Shown here one piece after another: positions 16,901-24,892 of a stretch of DNA of 31,500 bases. Made by a program: the position numbers and the translations under genes. The stretch covers positions 1,339,482 to 1,370,981 of the forward strand of contig RPFO01000389.1 of NCBI GenBank assembly GCA_009746045.1. The letters run 5' to 3'. The number at the start of each line of letters is the position of its first letter. Position 1 is the stretch's first letter. The DNA is from Mesostigma viride. Lineage: Eukaryota; Streptophyta; Mesostigmatophyceae; Mesostigmatales; Mesostigmataceae. The notes beneath the pieces are model-generated. The model was given only the letters and a program-made list of their open reading frames with translations, searched no databases and was not told where the DNA came from.

Positions 16901-17569
16901 TGTGCAACAATACGAGGTATGTTGGCATGGCTGGCCAGCATTTGTGCTCCTGACCTGTTGGTACTGAGTCGGTTGACCGATTCCCAACTGGTTGAGGTGG
17001 GTGCTGAGAGAGTGGTAGAGGCTGTTCGCATGTCTCCCCCTCTCATGCTGGGTCCTTTGGATTTGTACAGGCCTTTTGACATGATGCTCTATGTGGACAG
17101 TTCTATGGATAGTAGGAAGGTCACAGAGGTCAGGGGCCGTGCAGCAGCATTAATATCCCTGGTGCAGGAACAGTCCTCTCTGGTCTGCTGGTACAGTCGG
17201 TTGCAGAACAGGGTAACTCCCAGCAGTGACATTGCTGAGTGCAGGGCAATCTGTGAAGGGCTTCATACTGCTCTTTACTTGAGGGAGCTATTTTACCAGC
17301 TATGTCAAGTGGCTTCCTGTCGGTTGCAGATGCACACACTGGTAAGAACTGACAGCATGGGCATGGTGCAGTTTGTGCACAGGCAGCTGGCCAGGAGCAG
17401 GGACCTTGATTATTTGTTGCTCAAGGAAATGTCTTGCTTAGCTAACATTGAACATGTGGCTGGCGTGGACAACCCTGCAGATGCTCTCACCAAGCTGGAG
17501 GAGAAGGCTGAGCTGCAATACCCTTTGCTTCGTGGGCTCATGGCCTCCAAGGGGGGAGGGCCAGAGTAG
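13982..17569 (+). CDS. pol: Copia Pol: integrase, protease-like, RT, RNase H (1195 aa)
   Basis: Residues 130-290 form integrase: a zinc-binding start (LHHIFGH ... NCVC, 136-171), then D196 (QVDIQHI), D249 (VQADLQFD) and E281 (GAVERS). Residues 525-605 look like a retropepsin: LEVDTNSQVSIL with D531, and GPAILGQNFLCLPGVRI at 591-607. Canonical copia has its protease before integrase; here the 135 residues before the zinc motif are low in conserved features, although VDSGSQ at 65-70 could be a relic. RT blocks include VLVDFKRAFLKGD (797-809) and HGDD at 893-896 in place of YVDD. RNase H shows D1039, E1086, D1124 and VDNPADALTK near the end. The ORF is unbroken. The final purine-rich codons (AAGGGGGGAGGG) resemble a polypurine tract. 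Confidence 0.85.
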   Translation: MLSPVNSQSPLVGRTVVHSNGGVPLVQQQGVGNDEVLPLNDCNNAAAAVEFPVPVAGAGSPVVGVDSGSQAARLEGPAASVGTGAGSGSRATLEEVPGAREQQVGRAIPSTQSLSRSSLCSQADRGLSYAQAGNTLHHIFGHSKQAEMFAWKIGKEPLLEACSAAAQNCVCQENAVRLPQSHAREPARERGDIQVDIQHIRGMYLLVGVDRFSRYRLLTILPGMQEHQLLMGLQSLLPGFGVYTKVQADLQFDCLIKLADQLPCKLVVVPRECHGQQGAVERSIREVKTVVLAARSVPVVASALEKAAWCKGIEEQLNHRVTYYYDGVAVSPLALQFGMLSQDVVAACLKKADRVFSRLRRKDKGWKMLRPQVGLRVRMWKEPSLPGKRGKWQDGQVTHVEEANHSCLVALESNPKHVYRLSWAHVKERRPTAIWPEDGPDPPLEGDEQDESQAADANPPCLDYGLSWMDEGEQESAETSVTRPEVARAAPQSRGLLMADIIRALQNSKRDPKVSKLTGWGSCGAPALEVDTNSQVSILRVEDAAGLQWSSPSCLAVSDFSGNVSMKILGEVSVPILGVPTTFSVVEGYQGPAILGQNFLCLPGVRISSEELALEGQGRLPLQRYRYSQGLSVAVRAVRGLEAEGPDTKEPIAGDLLILPTTFDPRELGVQRYQIPGTSPVPWRKLVEMMQSPKMAKAWTLGFVASGHEWIVANCAEPVDVLPEDHQLLRLMFVLKLKEVDGVQVPHVRPVVTEYHGTGQLADEELYTPGMLHDTWRILLCIYLSFLQKGIPYSSVLVDFKRAFLKGDQQEAQDTWRTIPPFFVKVPAVWRAELKTRYLRILKGVEGLRSSPIIWRKSLEKYLRSVCGLSVSPVDPCLFQGSYEGLPAFASLHGDDLHLLGHPTWQELTLARIQKRFELGKIQYMVENEPMVFCGMQATLVHQQGTWSIQLEGGKDYPQQIIDALQEPITQARCATIRGMLAWLASICAPDLLVLSRLTDSQLVEVGAERVVEAVRMSPPLMLGPLDLYRPFDMMLYVDSSMDSRKVTEVRGRAAALISLVQEQSSLVCWYSRLQNRVTPSSDIAECRAICEGLHTALYLRELFYQLCQVASCRLQMHTLVRTDSMGMVQFVHRQLARSRDLDYLLLKEMSCLANIEHVAGVDNPADALTKLEEKAELQYPLLRGLMASKGGGPE

Positions 17570-17865
17570 ACCAAACAGCCTTGCTCTAGGTGGGAGGCAT
17601 CCCAGTGGGCTGGGCAGCCACGTGGTGGCTGACAGCAGGTCCTTCAGAGTTCAGACACACTCTGCTGGACAGGGGTCAGGGTGGAGTCACTCCCCTGGCT
17701 GAGAATTTCGCCTGGCTCTGTCATGGAGCTGCAGAAGAGTCTTAAGGACTTTGTAATGGGCCTTGGGTCTTCATGGAATGGACCCTGCAAGGGCAGCCCA
17801 AGTGTTGGCTCTAACAGGTTGCTGTACATTTGTATATATTCTCTGTAACCAACCTGTTGCATGCT

Positions 17866-17871
17866 AATAAA
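17866..17871 (+). terminator. Polyadenylation signal AATAAA
   Basis: AATAAA about 300 bases after the pol stop; a second is at 17939-17944. Both follow the pol ORF on the same strand. Confidence 0.45.
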
Positions 17872-17978
17872 ATCCCTGGTTGTGTGACCATGTTGGACGT
17901 GGTTGCCAGGGGCCTCACTATGGGTTATACTCCTTTATAATAAAACATAATCTTGTTATTGTCATGTCTTGTTGTTTG

Positions 17979-18048
17979 TGATGCTCAGTTCCAGGAGCTG
18001 ATCCAAACCTGGAGGATATGGGGTGGGGTTCGATTCCCCAGCTGACCT
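17979..18048 (+). repeat. tRNA-like segment with A and B boxes (SINE head or tRNA relic)
   Basis: A D-arm-like GCTC/GAGC stem (17983-17998, A-box-like TGCTCAGTTCCAGG) is followed 30 bases later by a perfect T-arm: TGGGG, loop TTCGATT, CCCCA (18024-18040), containing the pol III B box GGTTCGATTCC. The acceptor strand after it (GCTGACC) has no partner in front, so this is not a working tRNA gene. Confidence 0.5.
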
Positions 18049-18296
18049 CAGCCTGGCATGTATGAATCCTGAGTGAGACTCAGTGAGGACATGGGCTCCC
18101 CATGTGTTGGCTAACATTTGTCAGGGCTCTCTCAGTCTTTGGAAGGATTTAAAAGATAAAGGAGGCTCCGTGGCGGGCGCCATATGAACGGGCGCCTGTG
18201 ATAACTGGATGACCAGGAACTCACAATAGTACGTTCATGGACTCCTCTATCCAAACTCCTCTGACTAAGTGAAGACCTAACTTTAATCTACACCAG

Positions 18297-18504
18297 GTTC
18301 CCAAAGAAAGGGTTGGGATGTCATGTGGGTCAGAGGGCAACCTTTGAACCAATGAGCAGGCCTAGCTAATATTTGGAGGCACCTCAGGTTCCAAAAGAAA
18401 AGGCAGGTCTGGTCTCTGGGAGGGATCAGATGTCTGAAGGCTTGTGGGGACAGTGGCTGATAGGTTCTCAGGCTGGTCCAAGCTCCAAAACAAGAAAGGG
18501 TTGG
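18297..18504 (+). repeat. Diverged tandem repeats, about 93 bp, ending in the polypurine tract
   Basis: Three related starts occur at about 18297, 18389 and 18483: GGTTCCCAAAGAAAGGGTTGG, GGTTCCAAAAGAAAAGG and CTCCAAAACAAGAAAGGG. The 13-mer AAGAAAGGGTTGG is present at 18304-18316 and again at 18492-18504, directly before the LTR. Confidence 0.6.
18492..18500 (+). promoter_or_regulatory. Polypurine tract of the copia element
   Basis: AAGAAAGGG, followed by TTGG and the 3' LTR at 18505. It would prime plus-strand synthesis. Confidence 0.6.
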
Positions 18505-19158
18505 AGTTAGCATATTGGGGCACCAATGTGCTAGATGGATGCAGGTTGAGGAGACCTTTCCAACGCCGTGTCAACCGCCTAGAACAGACAAGGGACTAGA
18601 AAGTTATCAAGTCCCGAAGTACTGCCGACCGGTGGGCGAGGGCGGTGCACACTCAGGGCATAGTGGACAGGACACGTGGCAGGCCGTGCCTGCACAGGCT
18701 TAGCCTGGACTCTCACGTGACTGGGACACAGTGTACTGAGGGCTCAACGGTACTGTGGCTAGTAGAAGCCAGTAACCAGCCAGCAGGTCTGCAAGGATGT
18801 AAGTCCTTGCAGGACTGTGGCAGGTCCTGTGCTGTCCTAGACACAGGATAGCCAGAGATTCCTGTATGCTGCCTGCAACGAGGATGCAAGGCAGCGATAC
18901 GAGGCTCTGGCAATGTAGCGTTGCCCAGCGTTGCTCATGACCGAGGAACAAGGATGGAACGAGGTTGCATATAGCTCGAGGCTCAACGAGGCAACGAGCG
19001 TCTTCACACACGAACCTTGGTCGTCACGACGAGTGGCGAGCCTATCGAGGGTCGTAGGCCTGGTGTGAGGATAAAGGTTGCTAGCCAGCAGCCTAGGGTC
19101 ATTCCAGCCGGCAAGGACCAGGAGCTCACAAGCTCTGCTGACGAGTTGCTGCGCAAAT
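18505..19158 (+). repeat. 3' LTR of the copia element (654 bp)
   Basis: Direct copy of 10764-11417 with no mismatch found by eye. It is followed by GCTGG (19159-19163), the right copy of the target duplication, and then by the interrupted gypsy B protease. Confidence 0.8.
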
Positions 19159-20395
19159 GCTGGACGCGCAGGATGTGGACATTAGCATTCGGCGTCGCGT
19201 GGTGTGGTTCCCTGACGGTTCCTTTTGGAGCCCTGTCAGCGAGTACCAAGTGCAGGGCCCCGACGTGCATAACATCACGCACGAGCGGGAGGTCACCCAG
19301 CCCCGCAACGCCTCGCAGATCCTCATGAGCCTCAAGTCACTGGAGAGTAAGCTGCGTCGAGGCAAGGAGTACTACATGTACCGTCTTGACCTCTCCAACA
19401 TAGAGGTTCTCCTTAATGAGATCGGCGTGGGGTTTACACCCGAGGAGACGGAGTGTTATAACGCGGTTCTAGCGCGACGGGAGAAGCTCTTTGACGAAAG
19501 CAAGCAGGAGTTTCCCCCGCACCGTTCAGTGCTCCACCGCATCCAGGTGAAGGAGGGCTATGGTCCCACGTCCTCCCCCATGTACCGCATGGGTCCAGTT
19601 GAGCTGGTGGAGCTGAAGAAGATCTTGATGGCGCTCTTAGAGCGGGGTCTCATCGAGCCTAGCAATAGCCCCTTCTCGGCTGGTGTGCTACTGGTCCCTA
19701 AGCCTGGGGGCAAGTGGCGGCTCGTCACGGACTACCGGAAGCTCAATGCTATCACGGTAAAGTCCAAGTACCCCCTTCCGCGCATCGACGATATCTTCAA
19801 CCGCGTCCAAGGAGCCACGTGCTTTACAGTCCTAGACTGCGCGGATGGCTTCTGGCAGCTTCGCATCGCCCCGGAGGATTGTCACAAGACGGCGTTCAAC
19901 ACGCCCTTTGGGCATTACCAGTTTCGGGTGGCCGCGATGGGTTTGTGCAATTCCCCCGCGAGCTTCCAGATGCTCATGAACGACATCCTCCGCCCTGTCA
20001 TGGGAACCGCGCATCTTCCGCAGGTTTCCCGTGACCTCAAGGACCCCAACAGGGGCGTGAAGCCCCCGTGGTCCTACAAGCGCACATGCGCTCTCGCGTA
20101 CCTGGACGACATCCTCGTGTACTCCAAGACTTTCGAGGATCACTTAGAGGACGTCGACACAGTGTTGCACATTATGGAAGAGGAGCATCTTTCGGTCCGC
20201 AAGGCCAAGGTCCGCGCTGGACGCAGCGTGCCCTTTTTGGGTCACACCCTCTCTGCCGCTGGCGTCGCGACGGACCCCGCAAAGATTGCTTCCATCCAAC
20301 AGTGGCCGACCCCGACCGACGTCAAGGGTGTGCGCAGCTTTTGGGGTATCGCGTCATACTACCGACGCTTTATCCCCCGCTTCGCGACAATAGCT
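19159..20395 (+). pseudogene. Gypsy B protease end and reverse transcriptase
   Basis: Frame 2 resumes the protease C-terminus (IRRRVVWFPDGSFW) and goes on to RT. RT blocks: RMGPVELVEL, VTDYRKLN (about 19725-19745), YPLPRIDD, VLDCADGFWQL (about 19829-19861), the FRVAAMGLCNSPASFQ block, and the catalytic YLDDILVYS with YLDD at 20099-20110. About 40 residues separate MNDILRPVMG and YLDD, as in element A. The connection domain (QWPTPTDV, GIASYYRRFIPRF) follows. The frame is lost at about 20395, where the downstream part (INALLKKGV) is in frame 1; a one-base deletion is likely. The ATG 19157 is not a real start, since it lies in the LTR end. Confidence 0.8.
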
Positions 20396-21455
20396 GCCCC
20401 ATCAACGCCCTCCTCAAGAAGGGTGTTCCCTTTGTCTGGTCGGAACCGTGCCAGCAGGCCTTCGAGGCCCTCAAGCACAGCTTGACCACAGCACCCGTGC
20501 TCGCTATCCCGGATCCGTCAAGGCCCTTTGTGGTGGCCACGGACGCGAGCAAGGTTGCGATTGGCGGCGTCCTCCTGCAGGACCAGGGTCAGGGGTTACA
20601 GCCGGTTGAGTATATCTCCCGCACCATGATCCCCGCCGAGCGTAACTACCCGGTGCATCAGCAGGAGCTTCTTGCTGTGGTCTACTGCTATCACACTTGG
20701 CGCCATCATCTTCTCGGGGCTCAGTTTGACGTTGCGATTAGCGAACAGGGGGACCTTGATCCCCACCGGCTGATCATCCACACGGACCATCGGCCCCTCA
20801 CGCATCTGCTCGCCCAACCTAACTTGACGCCCCGTCAGGCGCGGTGGATGGAGTACTTGTCTCAGTTTGCCCCTTTCAAAATTCAGTACGTGAAGGGTGC
20901 AGAGAATGTGGTCCCGGACGCCCTTTCTCGGCGGGCGGACTACGCAGATTTTTATGAGACTATGGACGTACTTCACAACACATGTGGCTCCGCGCAGGAG
21001 CCTGGCTCGCCTTGTGGCGACCCAGGGTCGCCGCACAGTCGCTATCTGTTCCACACCGGTCGCACGACCCAGGACGACCTGTCTCCCGACTGGGAGGCCG
21101 CGCGCGAGGACGTGCGCGCCCCCGGGGAAAGGGAGGGGTCCCGGTCACGAGTGCCACTCAGCCACGCGGTACCGGCTCAGGAAATTTTTCACCTGCAGCG
21201 CATCGGGCCCCCCACCATTTTTTCGGAGTACGTGCACCAAACCCTTGAGGAGGAGGCGGACACGTACACGATCACTTCTGTCCTGGAGACGTTGATTAGT
21301 CGGTTCACTGTCACGGAGCCCGCGGCCTTAGAGGCAATCAGGTCGCACCCCAAGCAGATGGGCAAGCTCCTGTGCAAGTTCCAGGACGGGCGACTCTATG
21401 TCAGTCATGGTGAGGCCAGACTGCTGGCGCCTGTACGTCCCGGAGTAATGCCGAG
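20396..21455 (+). pseudogene. Gypsy B RNase H and tether to integrase
   Basis: Frame 1. RNase H shows VATDASKVAIGG (about 20530-20565, first Asp), HQQELLAVVY (Glu), and IHTDHRPLTHLL (later Asp). An insertion of about 15 residues (with SEQGDLDPHR) separates the Glu block from TDHRPL, as in element A. The tail reads VVPDALSRRADYADF, then an acidic linker with repeated Pro/Gly and a purine tract, then the start of the integrase zinc domain. The frame changes at about 21455 into frame 2. Confidence 0.75.
21124..21138 (+). promoter_or_regulatory. Internal purine tract resembling the 3' PPT (candidate central PPT)
   Basis: GGGGAAAGGGAGGGG lies between RNase H and integrase. The 3' polypurine tract at 26576-26589 is GGGGAAGGGAGGAG, differing by one A and one G/A. 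The position equals that of the internal tract in element A. Confidence 0.45.
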
Positions 21456-21461
21456 CGGCTC

Positions 21462-22799
21462 TGCTCCATGAGCTCCATGACTCTCTCGCCGGTGGCCACC
21501 AAGGGATCCACCGCTTGCTGCCACGGGCCAGAAAGAACTTCTATTGGCCAGGCATGCGAGAGTACATTGAGACGTACGTGCGCGAGTGTCCATCATGTCA
21601 GATCATGAAGTCCCGCAATACGGGCTCACAGGCGGTCCCCCAGACCCTACCAGACCCGATGGGCCCTTGGGATTCCCTGATGATGGATTTTGTTGGCCCC
21701 TTCCGGAAGACCAAGAATGGCAACAGCATGATTTGGTGTTCCTGGACCGTTTGACGCGCATATGTGTCACCTGGCACCATGTCCGGCCGAACTCACGGCC
21801 GAGGCTTGCGCTAAGCTATACCTTCACCATGTGTTCAGGTACCACGGACTCAGCCGGCAATTCATATCGGACCGTGACAAGCTGTTCACGGCCCGCTTCT
21901 GGCAGGAGTTCTTTGAATGCCTGGGCACCAAGGTGTCGCTGGGGACAGCATATCACAGCTCGTCCTCCCACCTGGTGGAGAGGCTGAGCCGCACAGTGCA
22001 AGAGACCATGCGCCACTACACCGACGCGGTGGGAAGCAACTGGGAAGAGTTCTTGGGTTTGGTGGAGTTCTCCCTGAATAACGCCCCCCAGGCAGCTCAT
22101 GGCTTCACACCATTCTTCCTCAACACGGGCAGGCATCCGCTCACGCCGACTGACCTTCTCACAAGCCCAGCCTTAGCTGAAAAGTCGGTCCGGCGAGACA
22201 CCCTCGAAGGGGTGGAGAGGCTGCTGGTCCAGATGCGCCAGGCCCATGACAGTGCGGTCAAGGGCTACCGGGCCGCCGCTGAGCGCTATATGGCGAGGAC
22301 TGCTGGCCGCCTAGATGCGCGCACGCCGGCCATCGAGGTGGGCGACTGGGTACTGGTGGAAGGCCCCCGCCTAGGACGTTTCTCTGAGAAGGTAGAGGGT
22401 GAGCTCAAGACAAAGCTCCGTCCTATGTTCCTGGGGCCACACAAGGTTCTGGAGAAGCTCGGAGATATGATGTTCAAGGTGGACATCCCGAGCTCCTGGA
22501 ACACTTCCTCCAACTTCCATCGAGACCAGCTCAAGTTATACCACCAGAACTCCATCCAAGGTCGGCTCAACCCGCCGGCCCCTGTCGAGTACAACCCCGA
22601 GACTGGAGAACAGGAAGATGAGGTGGCCGAGATCGTGGACCACCGGGACATCAAGCGTGGGAGAGGTAGACAGCGACAGTATCGCGTACGGTGGCGTTTT
22701 GCTCAGCATGATTACGAGGATTCGTGGCGAACCGAGAATGAGCTAGGAGGGTGTGAACGTCTGCTTCGCGAGTATAAGGCCAAGCATGCCCTCCACTAG
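21462..22799 (+). pseudogene. Gypsy B integrase with C-terminal chromodomain
   Basis: The zinc-binding domain (LHELHDSLAGGHQG ... CPSCQIMKS, about 21465-21610) is in frame 2, as is the first catalytic Asp (MMDFVGPF, D codon 21686). A shift at about 21745 leads to frame 3 for the rest. The second Asp (SDRD, 21870) and the Glu (LVERLS, 21978) are separated by exactly 35 residues, the DX35E spacing of integrases. A GPY/F-like module (KLRPMFLGPHKVLEKLG, about 22410) follows. The last 60 residues form a chromodomain (EVAEIVDHR ... YRVRW ... EDSW ... LLREYKAK), which in chromoviruses reads histone marks to direct insertion into heterochromatin. Stop TAG at 22797-22799. Broken by the frameshift. Confidence 0.8.
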
Positions 22800-22935
22800 G
22801 CTACCGCGAAGGTAGTAGTGGTGGGGGCGCTAGGACAACGGGCTTGATCACGTGTAGCCAGGATGCCGCGAAGGCACTTGTGTTATTCACGTCGATGTGT
22901 ACGCACCATCGTGGTAATTGGGTATAAGAGCCTAG

Positions 22936-23150
22936 TATCAAGGGTACCCCTTTTTCACACTCACACGCCTTAAGGGGACGGTCCCGGCGCGAATATTTTG
23001 GCGCCGAAAAATTCGCGGTACCCGTCCGTACCGTGAAAAAGTGGTGCACGGGGCGCGCACCCCTACCGGAGCTGGCCATGGCGACGTGCTTTCAGGCAGA
23101 GTAGAAAAAGATAGCTCGCGGAATGCAGAGAAACCGAGCGAATCTTAAAG
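22936..23150 (+). pseudogene. Second Merlin-like fragment, inverted relative to 7381-7815
   Basis: Translated in frame 1 it reads KGTVPARIFWRRKIRGT, which lines up with KGTWRAEYFPRQKIRGT of the minus-strand ORF at 7381-7815. At DNA level the shared blocks are AAGGGGACG, CGAATATTTT, AAATTCGCGGTACC and GCCATGG. The Cys pairs of the other copy are replaced (YPFFTLT against CFPCCLE). It is a decayed copy. Confidence 0.35.
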
Positions 23151-24892
23151 ACGATGAGTAAATGATACTACTTCGTAGCGGAGTTCGCGTTTTTTGCAGT
23201 GTCGATGATTTTATTGATGACCATCGCCACGGGGGTCCAATCTGATGTTTTCGTCGAGAGGAATAAATTAGAATGCACGCTGGCGGCGGTGATTGTCAGG
23301 TTTTATGGGCTTTACCTAGCGTCAAGGATGCGTTTAAATCGTTATTGGTAAAGCTTTAAAAAAATTGCTGGGTTTCGGCAAGATTTCCGTCATGATCGGT
23401 AAGACACTCTCCAGGCTCGCGGGATGCGCGTCTTATTATTCCATGGAAGGTTGTTCTTTCTTGCGCCGCTGGGCGAAGGACAATTCGGGTAATGGTACGA
23501 TCGTGTGATCAACGTGACCCTATGAATGTTTCGCTTCCTTTATGGGTTATCAACGCAAGTTTTCGGCTTCTTTCCGTGCAGTTAGCGCCAGGTATAATGC
23601 CATTCCGTGCTGCGCATCGCCAGATTCCTGGCACCTTTCAGTGGTTTTTATGTACGTTGCATGGCTGGGATGTGTCAAAGCGTGACCGTGGCATATCGTC
23701 AAGTTGTCAGGGATTGGCTGAGTGGTTTCTTGGAAGGAGATTGCTAACAGCACTCAGTTTTGTGTGAATATTGACGCGGCCTTTCTTAGCAGAGGCTTCA
23801 TTGTGGTTAGAGGCTCACAAGCTTGAGTTTGTTTCTTGGCAAACAATTGCGCTGGAAAGAAAGGTGGCAGTGGTTTTTCTGAGGGGCATACTGCATGGGT
23901 GGAACTGCACGTAGGTAGGGGTTATCGTTGTCTTGTTGGCCTTTCTCCCACTAAAACGGGAGAGCCCTAATTCATATGCTAGCAAGGCAAGGTAACCATG
24001 GTAAGAAGCCTTGGCAAGCAGCATGTATGATAATTCTGCTTTCTCTGTGGACTGTCTGTTGTTACCCTTGTTGGGCAATTAGTGGATATGGCTTTCTAGG
24101 GTGTGTTTGAGCTTGGTTTTGGGAGGATGCCCACACCATAAACCTGGAATATGCTTTAGAAGTGTTGGCTAGGCATGTAGAGCTACCTGCCTCATTGTTG
24201 TGCACACACGCAACAGGTTGCCCGTGTCGAGGTAAGGCAAGGGCACATGACGTGCCCAGCCACCTCCTTGTACATTGTGGTCGAATTGGGCATGGTTCGG
24301 AGCCTTTTGGATGGCATAGGAAGTGTTAGTGTGCCTTAATACTCACTAATGCCTTCCTTAGCGTCTGCACAGGTGGCCAACTGCCAAAATTAATAACTGC
24401 TACAGCTGAGCTCAGAATGCCACCAAACTTTGACAGTGCCTTCTATGGTCATGACAGAATTTGACTTGTGCTTTTCAGGCCTAATTGATGTGTTATGAGT
24501 GTGTATGGGGACGCCCCGCCTAAAAAAGCGTATTTTTGGCCCAAAAATTAATAACTCAAAGGGATGTGCTGATTTTGTTGATCCAATTAGGTAGAAACAA
24601 TGTCCCATGACATTTTTATATGGTTTGTGCTTTTTTCATGCAACTGGTTCTCCCACTGTTCTGGGCAAGATGTGCCCCGGACAGCGTTTTTTTCTATTTT
24701 TAGCTCATAGCCGGTGTATGGCTGGGGGTAGTACCCCCAACAAGTGGTGGTATGCATGCCCAAACATCATGTTTATGGTCCCCAAACATCATTCAGTGGT
24801 TGTCAGTTGCATTTCTGTAGTGATTAGGGGGGGTAAGTTTTGATATATTTCTATGGGACCCTCCCCTTAAGTCGAGTGTGCGATGATCGCAG
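23151..24892 (+). other. Unassigned 1.7 kb, AT-rich, no gene recognised
   Basis: Only short ORFs on either strand, none with a known motif. The 13-mer AAAATTAATAACT occurs at 24386-24398 and 24544-24556. A run GGGGACGCCCCGCC precedes AT-rich sequence at 24508. I see no LTR, TSD or coding domain. It separates the integrase end from ORF3 of element B and may be an older insertion. Confidence 0.35.

Larger units (their letters stand above)
17570..18491 (+). other. 3' non-coding part of the copia element
   Basis: No long ORF. It carries two AATAAA signals (17866-17871 and 17939-17944), a tRNA-like segment (17979-18048), a short GC-rich inverted pair (GGCGGGCGCC and GGGCGCC, 18172-18198), and diverged tandem repeats from 18297. 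The AATAAA signals are in transcript orientation and may end gag-pol RNA, or be relics of another LTR. Confidence 0.55.
10764..19158 (+). mobile_element. Ty1/copia element, 8.4 kb, young, nested in gypsy B protease
   Basis: Two direct repeats of 654 bp enclose 7.1 kb holding an accessory ORF, gag and pol in the order IN-(protease-like)-RT-RNase H. IN before RT defines the copia superfamily. The repeats show no difference that I could find by eye, and ORFs inside both copies translate identically, so the insertion should be recent. The element splits the gypsy B protease gene. A tract CAAGAAAGGG lies four bases before the right repeat, as expected of a polypurine primer. An alternative is that a copia gag-pol was captured inside the LTRs of another element, because a purine run at the pol end and AATAAA signals at 17866 and 17939 look like an older 3' end. 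Confidence 0.75.

Noticed and set aside
17973-18048. Functional tRNA gene
   Set aside because: D and T arms are present but the acceptor strand has no complement and the anticodon arm is imperfect.
19157-19159. ATG as the start of a gypsy RT gene
   Set aside because: The ATG straddles the copia LTR end; the frame is the continuation of the interrupted protease.
24607-24843. Small plus-strand ORF of 78 codons
   Set aside because: No motif, no homologue in the window, AT-rich unassigned DNA.
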